From Bacteroidales bacterium (GTDB lineage: Bacteria; Bacteroidota; Bacteroidia; Bacteroidales; Salinivirgaceae): a DNA stretch of 64,000 bases. The notes beneath the pieces were generated by a model. It was not told where the DNA came from. It made no database searches and saw only the letters and a list, made by a program, of their open reading frames with translations. Location of the stretch: positions 1-64,000 of the forward strand of contig JAAYQU010000001.1 in NCBI GenBank assembly GCA_012519055.1, written 5' to 3'. Numbering within the stretch: the stretch's first letter is position 1; each line of letters starts with the position of its first letter. Below are positions 43,412 to 51,949 of this stretch, piece after piece. A program made the translations under genes and the position numbers.

Positions 43412-43763
43412 TTGATTAATAATTTATGGGTTGAATGCAATCTACTTTGAATGGTACCCTCTTTATCAATTAACACAAATTGATGGATAAAAGTTCACAC
43501 AAACCTCACTTTTAAGCTATAAAACAAGCAATTTATATTGTGTATAAATTTACTGTAAACGCTGTTATCAAAAAAACAATTAATTGTTTATGGTTTATTT
43601 TGTAAAAGTAAAACATTTCATGATGTAAAATAATTATCTTTGCCTGAAATAAAGTTGAAAGGTAAAAGGTACAAGGTAAAAGTGAAGAACGGAGCACTTT
43701 ACAAACTTTTAACTTTCACCTTAATTGTTAATTGTACATTGCTAATTGTTAATTGATAAAGGT
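43412..43763. other. Intergenic region before purQ, mostly repeats
   Basis: These 352 bases hold no ORF. They contain a -7-like TATCTTTG at 43635-43642 pointing to purQ without a clear -33 box, the degenerate repeat 43658-43722, and a run of AATTGTTAATTG-type short repeats (43727-43757). A similar short repeat is seen near 57330 (inverse). Confidence 0.55.
43658..43722. repeat. Degenerate interspersed repeat, copy 3
   Basis: AAAGGTAAAAGGTACAAGG leads to CTTTACAAACTTTTAACTTTCACC, the same two-part order as copies at 13321 (inverse) and 42158. Confidence 0.55.
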
Positions 43764-44450
43764 ATGAAGTTTGGAGTAGTAACATTTCCCGGATCTAACT
43801 GTGATCACGACATGATTTATACATTGGAAACTATCATGGGGCATGAAATTGTTCATCTATGGCACAAAGATGGCTCTATACCAAAAGTAGATGCCATTGC
43901 ACTACCCGGAGGTTTCACTTATGGAGATTATTTACGCTGTGGCGCCATTGCGAAACACAGCCCAATCATGGCCGAAGTAATCAAATTTGCTAATCAAAAC
44001 CGCCCAGTTTTTGGAATATGCAACGGATTTCAAATTTTGTGCGAATCGGGATTGCTACCCGGAGTGCTACTGCAAAATACAAACCAGAGATTTATCTGTA
44101 GTAACCAGTATATTATAGCTGACAATCCTAAAACAGCATTTACAGCACACGCAGGTTCAAAACCATTAAATATACCAATTGCTCACAGTGAGGGTCGTTA
44201 TTATGCGCCTGATGAGGTGTTAGAAGAGCTGGAAGATAATGGTCAGGTTCTCTTTAGATACTGCGACAAAAATGGAAAAATTACTGACGAGGCAAATCCA
44301 AACGGAAGCGTAAACCATATTGCTGGCGTTTGCAACAAAAACAAAAATGTTTACGGAATGATGCCACACCCCGAACGCGCTGCAGACCACGAGCTTGGAA
44401 ATACCGATGGACTGTTTATTCTCGAATCGTTTATTAAATGGATAAGCTAA
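43764..44450 (+). CDS. purQ: Phosphoribosylformylglycinamidine synthase, glutaminase subunit
   Basis: The start is the ATG at 43764 (MKFGVVTFPGSNCDHDM), the family's usual N-terminus; the TTG at 43746 lies inside an intergenic repeat. The class I glutamine amidotransferase triad is visible: nucleophile Cys in FGICNGFQIL, His and Glu in MMPHPERAAD. The protein has about 228 residues. It supplies ammonia to PurL in purine synthesis. Many Bacteroidota have a single long PurL, so a separate PurQ implies a PurL/PurS set elsewhere. Confidence 0.94.
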   Translation: MKFGVVTFPGSNCDHDMIYTLETIMGHEIVHLWHKDGSIPKVDAIALPGGFTYGDYLRCGAIAKHSPIMAEVIKFANQNRPVFGICNGFQILCESGLLPGVLLQNTNQRFICSNQYIIADNPKTAFTAHAGSKPLNIPIAHSEGRYYAPDEVLEELEDNGQVLFRYCDKNGKITDEANPNGSVNHIAGVCNKNKNVYGMMPHPERAADHELGNTDGLFILESFIKWIS

Positions 44451-44490
44451 TAATAAGGTGCAAAAAGGCGCACTAAACGTAGAAGACATT

Positions 44491-44518
44491 GTAGAGACGG
44501 AGCATGCTCCGTCTCTAC
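44491..44518. repeat. 28-bp perfect palindrome, copy 3
   Basis: Identical to the copy at 35344-35371. It lies 41 nt after purQ and is directly followed by CTTTATAAACTTTTAAC-type repeat sequence. Confidence 0.9.
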
Positions 44519-44536
44519 TTTATAAACTTTTAACAC

Positions 44537-44589
44537 TTCGACTTCGCTCACATTTCGACTCTGCTCAGTGCATCGCTTCGACAAGCTCA
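44537..44589. repeat. Three tandem TTCGAC-N-GCTCA units
   Basis: TTCGACTTCGCTCA (44537-44550), TTCGACTCTGCTCA (44554-44567) and TTCGACAAGCTCA (44577-44589) follow one another. Such TTCGAC...GCTCAG sequences are a familiar interspersed repeat in many bacterial genomes. It lies in the purQ-DUF502 gap. Confidence 0.65.
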
Positions 44590-44643
44590 GCGACCGAGTA
44601 CAACGCTTTTAACTTTAAAAACTTTTAACTAAAAATAGAAATT

Positions 44644-45225
44644 ATGAAAAAAATTCCCAAATATTTTGTTCAAGGGCTTGTGTTTGTACTACCATTAGCC
44701 ATAACCTTTTATCTTATATATATTGTCTTTATGTGGGTGGACAATATTATTCCTTTTAAAATCCCTGGATTAGGAATATTGGTAATTCTGACAAGTATAA
44801 CCATTCTTGGATTTTTGTTTCAAAAATTGGTTACTACTCGTTCAATGGGTGTATTGAAGCGCATGTTTAGGAAAGCTCCGTTACTTAAAGTTATATACAC
44901 ATCAATAAAAGACCTATTCTCTGCTTTCGTAGGGAAAGAGAAAAAGTTTGATAAACCCGTTTTGGTTACAATGGACAATGTAAACAAAATCAAACAGTTA
45001 GGCTTTGTTACTCAAACCGACCTGTCGTTTATCGATGTACCCGAAGGGTTTATTTCTGTATATATCCCATGCTCTTACGGTATTCTGGGAGATATGTATA
45101 TCGTTCCAGCTGAAAACGTTGAGCCCATTAAAGGACATCCAGCCGAAATAATGAAATTTATCGTTAGTGGTGGTGTTTCAAAAATAAACCCAGACTACGA
45201 TCCAGATTCAGAAGAGCAAGAATAG
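44644..45225 (+). CDS. DUF502 membrane protein
   Basis: This 193-residue protein has two N-terminal membrane segments (VQGLVFVLPLAITFYLIYIV and LGILVILTSITILGFLF) joined by a short loop with WVDNIIP. The cytoplasmic rest contains KAPLLKVIYTSIKDLFSAF and FISVYIPCSYGILGDMYIVP, both typical of DUF502. The function of the family is unknown; it is widespread in bacteria. The gene follows a chain of repeats. Confidence 0.88.
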   Translation: MKKIPKYFVQGLVFVLPLAITFYLIYIVFMWVDNIIPFKIPGLGILVILTSITILGFLFQKLVTTRSMGVLKRMFRKAPLLKVIYTSIKDLFSAFVGKEKKFDKPVLVTMDNVNKIKQLGFVTQTDLSFIDVPEGFISVYIPCSYGILGDMYIVPAENVEPIKGHPAEIMKFIVSGGVSKINPDYDPDSEEQE

Positions 45226-45244
45226 TCTTTCCTAGACAATAACA

Positions 45245-45796
45245 TTATAGGTTTTGCTCGAACAAGGGTTTGTATATCGCACCCTTGGGAGTTAAGGTAC
45301 TTTGGTACATAATTACTTTGTCGCACAGAACTGTTTGAAATTCCTTGTTTCGATATTTTCTAGATAAGTCGTTAACTATATTGGTATCATTTAGTTGCTT
45401 AATTCTCCCAATAGTTATATGCGGCTTGAAAGCACGAAAGTCGTGTTGAATTTTATGCTGTAAAACAATGTCATTAATGACCTTGTGTAGTTCTATGAGA
45501 TGTTCGCTTTGCTCTATACCTACCCAAATAACTGTAGGGCTTGCTTTGGGTCCAAAATAACCGACATTAGCAACTTTCAACTGGAAGGTTCCAAAATCAC
45601 TAATTCTATTTTTGAAATCGGTTTGGATCTTTTGAATTACACTGTTTTGAGTATCTCCTAAAAACACAATTGTCAGATGAAGAGTTGAAAAATCGACCCA
45701 ATTGATTTTTGACGTTGATAGACTCTGTTTAATGTCTAACATTGCCGTTTTAAGTTCCTCGTTTACAGGTATATCTATTGCTATAAAAGTTCTCAT
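45245..45796 (-). CDS. thpR: RNA 2',3'-cyclic phosphodiesterase
   Basis: The 183-residue protein is a member of the 2H phosphoesterases. It starts MRTFIAIDIPVNEELK and has both HxTx motifs, LHLTIVFLGDT and PHITIGRIK. The family opens 2',3'-cyclic phosphates at RNA ends in vitro. It is convergent with the DUF502 gene, with only 19 nt between. Confidence 0.92.
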   Translation of the reverse strand: MRTFIAIDIPVNEELKTAMLDIKQSLSTSKINWVDFSTLHLTIVFLGDTQNSVIQKIQTDFKNRISDFGTFQLKVANVGYFGPKASPTVIWVGIEQSEHLIELHKVINDIVLQHKIQHDFRAFKPHITIGRIKQLNDTNIVNDLSRKYRNKEFQTVLCDKVIMYQSTLTPKGAIYKPLFEQNL

Positions 45797-45812
45797 ATCA
45801 GCATAAAGTAGT

Positions 45813-45840
45813 GTAGAGACGGAGCATGCTCCGTCTCTAC
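45813..45840. repeat. 28-bp perfect palindrome, copy 4
   Basis: Identical to the copy at 35344-35371. It lies 17 nt upstream of the thpR start. Confidence 0.9.
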
Positions 45841-46058
45841 GTTGAAAACGTTGCCCTTGTGAACCGCTTTACTTGGGCTAAAGCCCAAAAAGCACGGGTG
45901 CTTACTCAATCCCCGACTTGAAAGTCGGGGCTATTGATACAAAAATTGCCTCATTAATCACCAGCCACCAATCACCAGCCACCAATCACCAGCCACCAAC
46001 CACCAACCACGTAATTCGCACCCAAAAATTGCATGAACTTTTTCAGTGAATCCTAATT
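45841..46058. repeat. Mosaic of hairpins and tandem repeats
   Basis: Hairpin TTGGGCT/AGCCCAA (45873-45888) is followed by hairpin CCCCGACTT/AAGTCGGGG (45911-45930). Then come three exact 14-bp units AATCACCAGCCACC (45956-45997), the shortened units AACCACC and AACCACG (45998-46011), and family C repeat copy 2 (46000-46058). No ORF is present. Confidence 0.8.
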
Positions 46059-46081
46059 TGTCATGTAGTAAGCGATAATTT

Positions 46082-49000
46082 TTACTTTATTTCAATCTCT
46101 ATCCATTTAGAACGGTCTGGCTCTTCAGGTGTTTTCCATTTTTTAGGTGGATTTTCCTTCAACTCTTTTAACAACACCTCTACAGCCTTTTCGAGAGATG
46201 GATCTTTCCCTTGTGCGACCAAATGCGGAGAGTCAATCACCTCAATATCAGGATACACTCCTACTCCCTCAATAATCCACTCTCCATCTTTATTATAAAT
46301 ACCAAATCGAGGAACATTAAACGAACCTCCGTCAACAAATCCGGGATTTGCGGAAATTCCAACAAGTCCTCCCCAAGTGCGTGCTCCTATAACGGTTCCC
46401 AATTTCTTTTGTTTAAAGAAATACGGAAACGCATCGCCACCCGATGACGAATATTGGTTGATAAGCATAACTTTTGGACCATCGTGAGCGATACCAGGGG
46501 TGCGCATTGGATCAAGTCCATTTACATTCCATTTTGCAAGGGTTTCGCGACTAACGATTTCAATCATTCTATCGGGGATAAATCCACCGCCGTTAAATCT
46601 GTCGTCAATAATTAAAGCCTCTTTATCGTTGTATGCATACATTCCGCGATGTAACTCACGGTTACCATCATACGATGTGTTTGGTATGTGCATATAACCT
46701 ATTTTCCCGTCAGAAAGTTTGTCAACCATCGCACGTCGTTCGTTTACCCAATCAAGGTACATAAGTTCGTGTTCACTCTCAATTGGCTTAACTGTGTAGG
46801 TTATTGCACCATCGGCGGATGGTTTAGAATTGACGGTAATTTTCACGGGCACATTGACTTTGTTTTCAAGAAACTTGTAAGGATTTTCGTTAGTTGTAAC
46901 ATCTATCCCGTCTATTGCTATCAAATAGTCGCCCTCTCTAACATTAATACCTTGTTCGGTAAGAGGTGCACGCCGGCTTGGGTTCCAGTTCTCACCTTGA
47001 TATATTTTAGTGAATTTATATCGCTGATTTTTTAAGTCTGCTGCAAATTTAGCACCTAAAAGACCTGTCTCTAAGCGTTTTACCTTTTCAAAATCGCCGT
47101 AATTTGAGTAAGCGTGTCCGGCGTTAGTCTCTCCTATCATTTCTCCAAAAATGTAGTCTAAGTCAAATCTGTGACTAACAAAAGGTAACAACTCGCTATA
47201 TTTTTTACGGAAACCATCCCAGTCAACTCCGTGTATATTAGAGACATAGAAATAGTCGCGATAAATACGCCAACCATCGGCAAATACTTGTTTCCACTCC
47301 TCACGTGGCTCGATACGCATATCAAGTTTATCGAGGTTTAGCTTACCATCTCCTGCCTTTTGATTTGGTGCTAACGTAGCAACTCCGTAATCTGAGCCTT
47401 GACTGTAAAGGAATTTGTTTTCGTTGGCTGAAACAACGGCAAATGAGATACCTTCCATTATTGTCTCTTGCTTCTGCTCTTTAATGTCAAATCGTTGAAA
47501 TCCTTCATCATTACAAAAAACAATTCCATTTTTTATTGCATCAAGATTCCAATAAGAGCCTGATGGTAACGGGAATGCCACAATACGCTGATTTATTCCG
47601 TCAAAATCTATTGTAACATTTAAGTCTTTTTCTGACTTATCATCTTTTTTAGCGTTATCTTTTTTCTGCTCTGTACTCTTTTGAGAGTCATCGCTTGGCG
47701 TTTCAAGCGTTTCCTTAATATCCAACAGTCTTGGGCTATCTTTTCTAAGTGCTACAGCATAAATACGCGTTGCTTTATTGTAAAGATAATTGAACTCAAA
47801 ATCAGAGAATGCCAAATTAAAATCGCGGTTAGATCGGAAAAATATGTAGTTTCCACATTCAGAAAACACGGGACTTCTGTCGCTGAAAGTTGCATCGGTT
47901 AGTTGAGTTTTTTCAGATTTTTCGATATTGTAAACCCAAATTGCAGACTGATTGTTAGGATTATTTTTTGTGTATGTAACCCAACGAGAATCGGGAGAAA
48001 ACGAATACGAACGTATCTCATTGCTTGTTGGAGTATCAATGACTGTAACTTTTTTAGTGGTTACATCAACAAGCTGGAGTTGCATGCTTCTGTCAAAAAA
48101 GACCAAATATTTACTGTTTGGCGACCATTCTGCTTGATATTTCCAACCTTTAGAGTTTTTGGTAATTTGCGTTGGCTTTGCACCCTCTTTATTTTCAAGC
48201 AAGTACAACTCATATTCATCGGTAGCGTCATTATAGTATGCAATATATTTTCCATCGGGTGACCATGCTGATGACAAATCCCTAACTCCTTGACTGTTTG
48301 TAAGATTAGTTATTGTGCCCTCTCCAGCGGGAACTGAAAAGATATCTCCACGAGCATCAATCAATACACGGTTTCCGTTTGGAGAGATATCAACACCACT
48401 GATATCTTCTTTTACATTTTTGAAATATGGAAGCGTATATGGATTATCGTAATTGATACTGATTTTTACTCTCTCTATATTTCCATTTGCTAAATTTAGC
48501 TTATAAATATGTCCTCCATGTTCATAAACAATTTGACCATTTGAGCCACTGGGCCACATAACATCAAATGTGTCGTGGTTTGTAACTTTTGTAGTAGCCT
48601 TAGTATTAACATCGTAGCTAAATATATTTAGCCATAGGTCTCTGTCCGAAGCATAATAAATTTTATCGCCGTACCAAACGGGAACTTGATCTGTACCCTT
48701 AAAGTCGGTAATCTCTTCGGAGAGATTTTTCTCTAAATCGTAAATCCAAATATTTGAGGCTCTACCACCTTTATATCTTTTCCATGTTCTAAATTCGCGG
48801 TCGATATATGAAAAAGCAACTTTTTTATTGTCGGGCGAAAGTGTTCCAAAACCTCCGTGCGGTATCGGAAGCTCTTCCTCTAAACCTCCCTCTATACTGA
48901 TTGTAAAGTATTTTCCCATTCGGTCACCATATTCGGTTCTGTTGCTGCGGAAAAACACCTTTTTGCTGTCGGCTGTCCACCCTAAAACCACGTTATCAAA

Positions 49001-49348
49001 CCCTCCACGTGGTGGCAAGTTTGTAACATCGTTATAAAAAGTTAATTGTTTAGGAGTACCTCCATTTGCGGGCATTACATAAACTTGTCGGCTTCCGCTG
49101 TACTCGCCTGAGAAAGCAATCCATTTTCCATCTGGAGATATTTTTGGAAAAAGCTCAATTCCACGATGTGACGTTAGTTTGCGGGCTACTCCACCTTTTG
49201 AATCGACTGTCCAAATGTCGCCTGCATAAACAAATACTATGCGTTCACCGTTGATGTCGGGGAAACGCATCATTCGGGCATCATCATAAGCCCACGACTT
49301 TGTTGCGCAAAAAGTTACCGCAACAAACAGAAATAATAATTTTTTCAT
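46082..49348 (-). CDS. Tricorn-like S41 protease
   Basis: From the ATG at 49348 the protein has 1088 residues with a signal peptide (MKKLLFLFVAVTFCATKSWA). The first 650 residues form WD40/PD40-like propeller repeats (IAFSGEYSGSRQVYVMPANGGTPKQLT, WSPDGKYIAYYND and others). A Lys/Asp/Ser-rich linker, a Tricorn C1 helical domain, a PDZ domain (INVREGDYLIAIDGID) and the S41 core (LIDDRFNGGGFIPDR, NQYSSSGGDAFPYFF with nucleophile Ser) follow. Tricorn homologues degrade peptides; in Bacteroidota they are periplasmic. The longer frame to 49378 is not needed, as the signal peptide begins at 49348. Confidence 0.93.
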   Translation of the reverse strand: MKKLLFLFVAVTFCATKSWAYDDARMMRFPDINGERIVFVYAGDIWTVDSKGGVARKLTSHRGIELFPKISPDGKWIAFSGEYSGSRQVYVMPANGGTPKQLTFYNDVTNLPPRGGFDNVVLGWTADSKKVFFRSNRTEYGDRMGKYFTISIEGGLEEELPIPHGGFGTLSPDNKKVAFSYIDREFRTWKRYKGGRASNIWIYDLEKNLSEEITDFKGTDQVPVWYGDKIYYASDRDLWLNIFSYDVNTKATTKVTNHDTFDVMWPSGSNGQIVYEHGGHIYKLNLANGNIERVKISINYDNPYTLPYFKNVKEDISGVDISPNGNRVLIDARGDIFSVPAGEGTITNLTNSQGVRDLSSAWSPDGKYIAYYNDATDEYELYLLENKEGAKPTQITKNSKGWKYQAEWSPNSKYLVFFDRSMQLQLVDVTTKKVTVIDTPTSNEIRSYSFSPDSRWVTYTKNNPNNQSAIWVYNIEKSEKTQLTDATFSDRSPVFSECGNYIFFRSNRDFNLAFSDFEFNYLYNKATRIYAVALRKDSPRLLDIKETLETPSDDSQKSTEQKKDNAKKDDKSEKDLNVTIDFDGINQRIVAFPLPSGSYWNLDAIKNGIVFCNDEGFQRFDIKEQKQETIMEGISFAVVSANENKFLYSQGSDYGVATLAPNQKAGDGKLNLDKLDMRIEPREEWKQVFADGWRIYRDYFYVSNIHGVDWDGFRKKYSELLPFVSHRFDLDYIFGEMIGETNAGHAYSNYGDFEKVKRLETGLLGAKFAADLKNQRYKFTKIYQGENWNPSRRAPLTEQGINVREGDYLIAIDGIDVTTNENPYKFLENKVNVPVKITVNSKPSADGAITYTVKPIESEHELMYLDWVNERRAMVDKLSDGKIGYMHIPNTSYDGNRELHRGMYAYNDKEALIIDDRFNGGGFIPDRMIEIVSRETLAKWNVNGLDPMRTPGIAHDGPKVMLINQYSSSGGDAFPYFFKQKKLGTVIGARTWGGLVGISANPGFVDGGSFNVPRFGIYNKDGEWIIEGVGVYPDIEVIDSPHLVAQGKDPSLEKAVEVLLKELKENPPKKWKTPEEPDRSKWIEIEIK

Positions 49349-49445
49349 ATAAATGGGTTTTTTATTAATTTTTAACATTTAAGTCTGTAAAATACAAAAT
49401 TTTAACTAAAATTACTTTTTAAACCGTAAAAAGGTCGTTTATATA

Positions 49446-50657
49446 TTAACTATCAAAGTACAACAGGTCGGTGCTATCAATCTCAATCTTATCATCAAGA
49501 AATTGAGGTAAATAAAGGCTACGACCAACAATCTTTACCATCTCTTCCTGATAAATCATAGGACCTGATAATGTGTTTTTCAAAACAACTACAGTTATTT
49601 TTTGTTCAGGAAAACGCATTAGCAATGTTTTAAAGCCTTGCCACCATCCTGTATGGTAATATACAGCTGCTTGATTGTAATTGGCTATTCTCCAACCATA
49701 TCCATAATTATTTTTTGACGAGATTGGTCTTCCATGTGGAGTTAATGCTAATTCAAGTGTTTCGTTTTTTATAATTACAGAATCGTATAGAGCTTGATCC
49801 CACGATACAAGATCTCTTGCTGTTGACCATATACCTTTATCGCCATAACAGCCGTTGAGATAATCTTCCCGGCTATCACGCCCAAATTTGCTATAGCCTG
49901 TTAGCATGTTAGGGAAGTTATCATTGACATTTGGCACCAAAAGTTCGGTTTGCAACATTCCTGCAGGTTCAAATAGATTGTTTCTGAGATAATTGTGAAA
50001 CGACTCTCCTGTAATTCGTTCAACTATAAGCGATAATACAACATAACCTGTATTAGAGTATCTGAATCTACTTCCGGGTTTTGAATAGATTGCTGGGGGA
50101 TTTTTTACTAATAGTCTTAATAAAGAGTCGCCAGAAATAGAATTATAACGAGAATCTGCAAATTTATCTAAAAAATAAATATAATTCGGTAGCCCCGATC
50201 TGTGACATAACAGTTGATGAATAGTAATGTTATGGTAGGGAAACTCAGGAATAAATTTTTGTACTGTATCATAGATATTTAGCAAACCCCTTTCATATAA
50301 TTGTAAAACTGCCACCGCCGTAAATTGCTTAGTAATAGAGGCTAATTGAAAACGGGAATTTTGATTTATATTGGCATTTATTCTTCTGTTTTTAAACGAC
50401 TTATACCGCTCAAAAACAATATCTCTACCGCATGAAACTATCATTGCTCCTGAAAAGCCGCCTGTTATCTTTTCATTATAAAGTTTCTCGACTTCTCCTC
50501 TTAAAATAGGATAAAATGAAGTATCGGGTTTATTTAATTCTTCAGTATTATACAAAGGGGATTTGTTAGAAAGGCTTAATGGAAAATTATTTCCCAAAAT
50601 AAAAAATAGAACTGATGTGAGTAACAAAAATAAAAATTCAGTTTTTCCTCTCCTCAT
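49446..50657 (-). CDS. Serine hydrolase of the beta-lactamase (class C/PBP4*) family
   Basis: This 403-residue protein has an N-terminal hydrophobic segment (FLFLLLTSVLFFILG). The three motifs of penicillin-recognising serine enzymes are present: SITK in FQLASITKQFTAVAV, YSN in FRYSNTGYVVLS and HTG in YYHTGWWQG. A typical LCHRSGLPNY follows the first motif. Family members are peptidases, esterases or modifiers of D-amino-acid compounds; the substrate is unknown. Confidence 0.88.
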   Translation of the reverse strand: MRRGKTEFLFLLLTSVLFFILGNNFPLSLSNKSPLYNTEELNKPDTSFYPILRGEVEKLYNEKITGGFSGAMIVSCGRDIVFERYKSFKNRRINANINQNSRFQLASITKQFTAVAVLQLYERGLLNIYDTVQKFIPEFPYHNITIHQLLCHRSGLPNYIYFLDKFADSRYNSISGDSLLRLLVKNPPAIYSKPGSRFRYSNTGYVVLSLIVERITGESFHNYLRNNLFEPAGMLQTELLVPNVNDNFPNMLTGYSKFGRDSREDYLNGCYGDKGIWSTARDLVSWDQALYDSVIIKNETLELALTPHGRPISSKNNYGYGWRIANYNQAAVYYHTGWWQGFKTLLMRFPEQKITVVVLKNTLSGPMIYQEEMVKIVGRSLYLPQFLDDKIEIDSTDLLYFDS

Positions 50658-50730
50658 TACTGTTAGTAATAAAATTTTAGACCCTACAAAAATATAAAAA
50701 TAGTGTTTCCATCACCATGTTTATTCAATT

Positions 50731-51936
50731 TTAAAGAAAAGGTTCCATCACTCGATAGTAATATCCATGCATAAATGCTATTGCCATTCCATAATTTGTT
50801 ATAGGAACTCCAGCATCAATAGCAACTTGCAAACGCTGATGTAGCTGCTTTCTGGTTACCATGCAACCACCGCACTGAACAACTAAAGCATAATCAGTAA
50901 TAGGACGATTAATTGCTGACAGACCTGCAACAACATCAAACTCTAGTTGTTTTTGGGAAAAATCTTTCATCCAACGTGGAATTTTCACTCTCCCGATATC
51001 GTCACAACTAACGTGATGTGAGCATGATTCAAGAATCAGAACTCTGTCACCATCTTTCAAACTACCAATCTTAGGTGTCCCTTTCATATACTCCTGAAAA
51101 TTACCTTTATGGCGAGCTAAGACGATGCTAAATCCTGTAAGTGGAATATTTTCAGGCACAAGAGTGTCCACCCGATAGAAAAGTTGGGAATCGGCAATCG
51201 CTAATTTTGGCTTAATGCCGGTTGTTTTTAAAAATTGCGCCACCTCATTGAATTGCAGAACAATAGAGACTGCACGATTGTCCAATATATCACGAATTAC
51301 TTGAACTTGTGGTAATATCAGTCGTCCTGCAGGAGCCTCTGCATCTATTGACACTATGAGCAATACGATATCACCTTCGCCAACAATATCTCCCAATATT
51401 GAGGACATTGTGTAAGCTGTTTCGGGAATCAAGCGTTTAATCTCATCAATAATTGCTTTTAATCCTTCGGGATTTGCAGTATTGATGAGAAAAATCTCTT
51501 TATTGTACTTATCTTGTTTCGATTTAATTAGCTGATTGTCAGGAGTAGAAATATCTGTCTTTGAATAGACTAAAACATAAGGTAGCTTGTGTTTGTCGAA
51601 ATCTTTAATAAGATTATCCTCTATTTCACCAAACTGATTATCAGTAACTAAAAGTAAAGCCAAATCTATTTGCGATACAACTTGTTGCGTTCGCTGGATA
51701 CGTTTTTTCCCGAGTGCCCCGACATCATCTATTCCAGCAGTATCAATAATAACTACCGGTGAAAAATCCAAAATTTCAACCGAACGCTTAACAGGGTCAG
51801 TTGTAGTACCTGGAATATCAGAGACAATGGCAACTTCTTGTCCAGTTAGTATATTGATAAAAGTTGATTTACCAACATTTCGACGACCAAATATCCCTAT
51901 ATGTGGTTTTAAATCGCGTGATGTTTTGTTTGTCAT
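50731..51936 (-). CDS. hydF: [FeFe]-hydrogenase maturation GTPase
   Basis: The 401-residue protein has a small-GTPase N-terminal domain (GRRNVGKS at 17-24, PGTTTDPV, DTAGIDD, SKTD), a dimerisation middle domain and a C-terminal [4Fe-4S] domain with C305-x-H307 in ESCSHHVSC and CGGC at 355-358. That combination identifies HydF, the scaffold on which the H-cluster 2Fe unit is assembled from HydE and HydG products. Neither hydE, hydG nor a hydrogenase is in the window. The strand shift to the next gene is 13 nt. Confidence 0.93.
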   Translation of the reverse strand: MTNKTSRDLKPHIGIFGRRNVGKSTFINILTGQEVAIVSDIPGTTTDPVKRSVEILDFSPVVIIDTAGIDDVGALGKKRIQRTQQVVSQIDLALLLVTDNQFGEIEDNLIKDFDKHKLPYVLVYSKTDISTPDNQLIKSKQDKYNKEIFLINTANPEGLKAIIDEIKRLIPETAYTMSSILGDIVGEGDIVLLIVSIDAEAPAGRLILPQVQVIRDILDNRAVSIVLQFNEVAQFLKTTGIKPKLAIADSQLFYRVDTLVPENIPLTGFSIVLARHKGNFQEYMKGTPKIGSLKDGDRVLILESCSHHVSCDDIGRVKIPRWMKDFSQKQLEFDVVAGLSAINRPITDYALVVQCGGCMVTRKQLHQRLQVAIDAGVPITNYGMAIAFMHGYYYRVMEPFL

Positions 51937-51949
51937 ATGTCAATTGCTT

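Noticed and set aside
45956-46011. 14-bp tandem units considered as a CRISPR array
   Set aside because: There are no spacers between the units, the unit is too short, and no cas gene is near.
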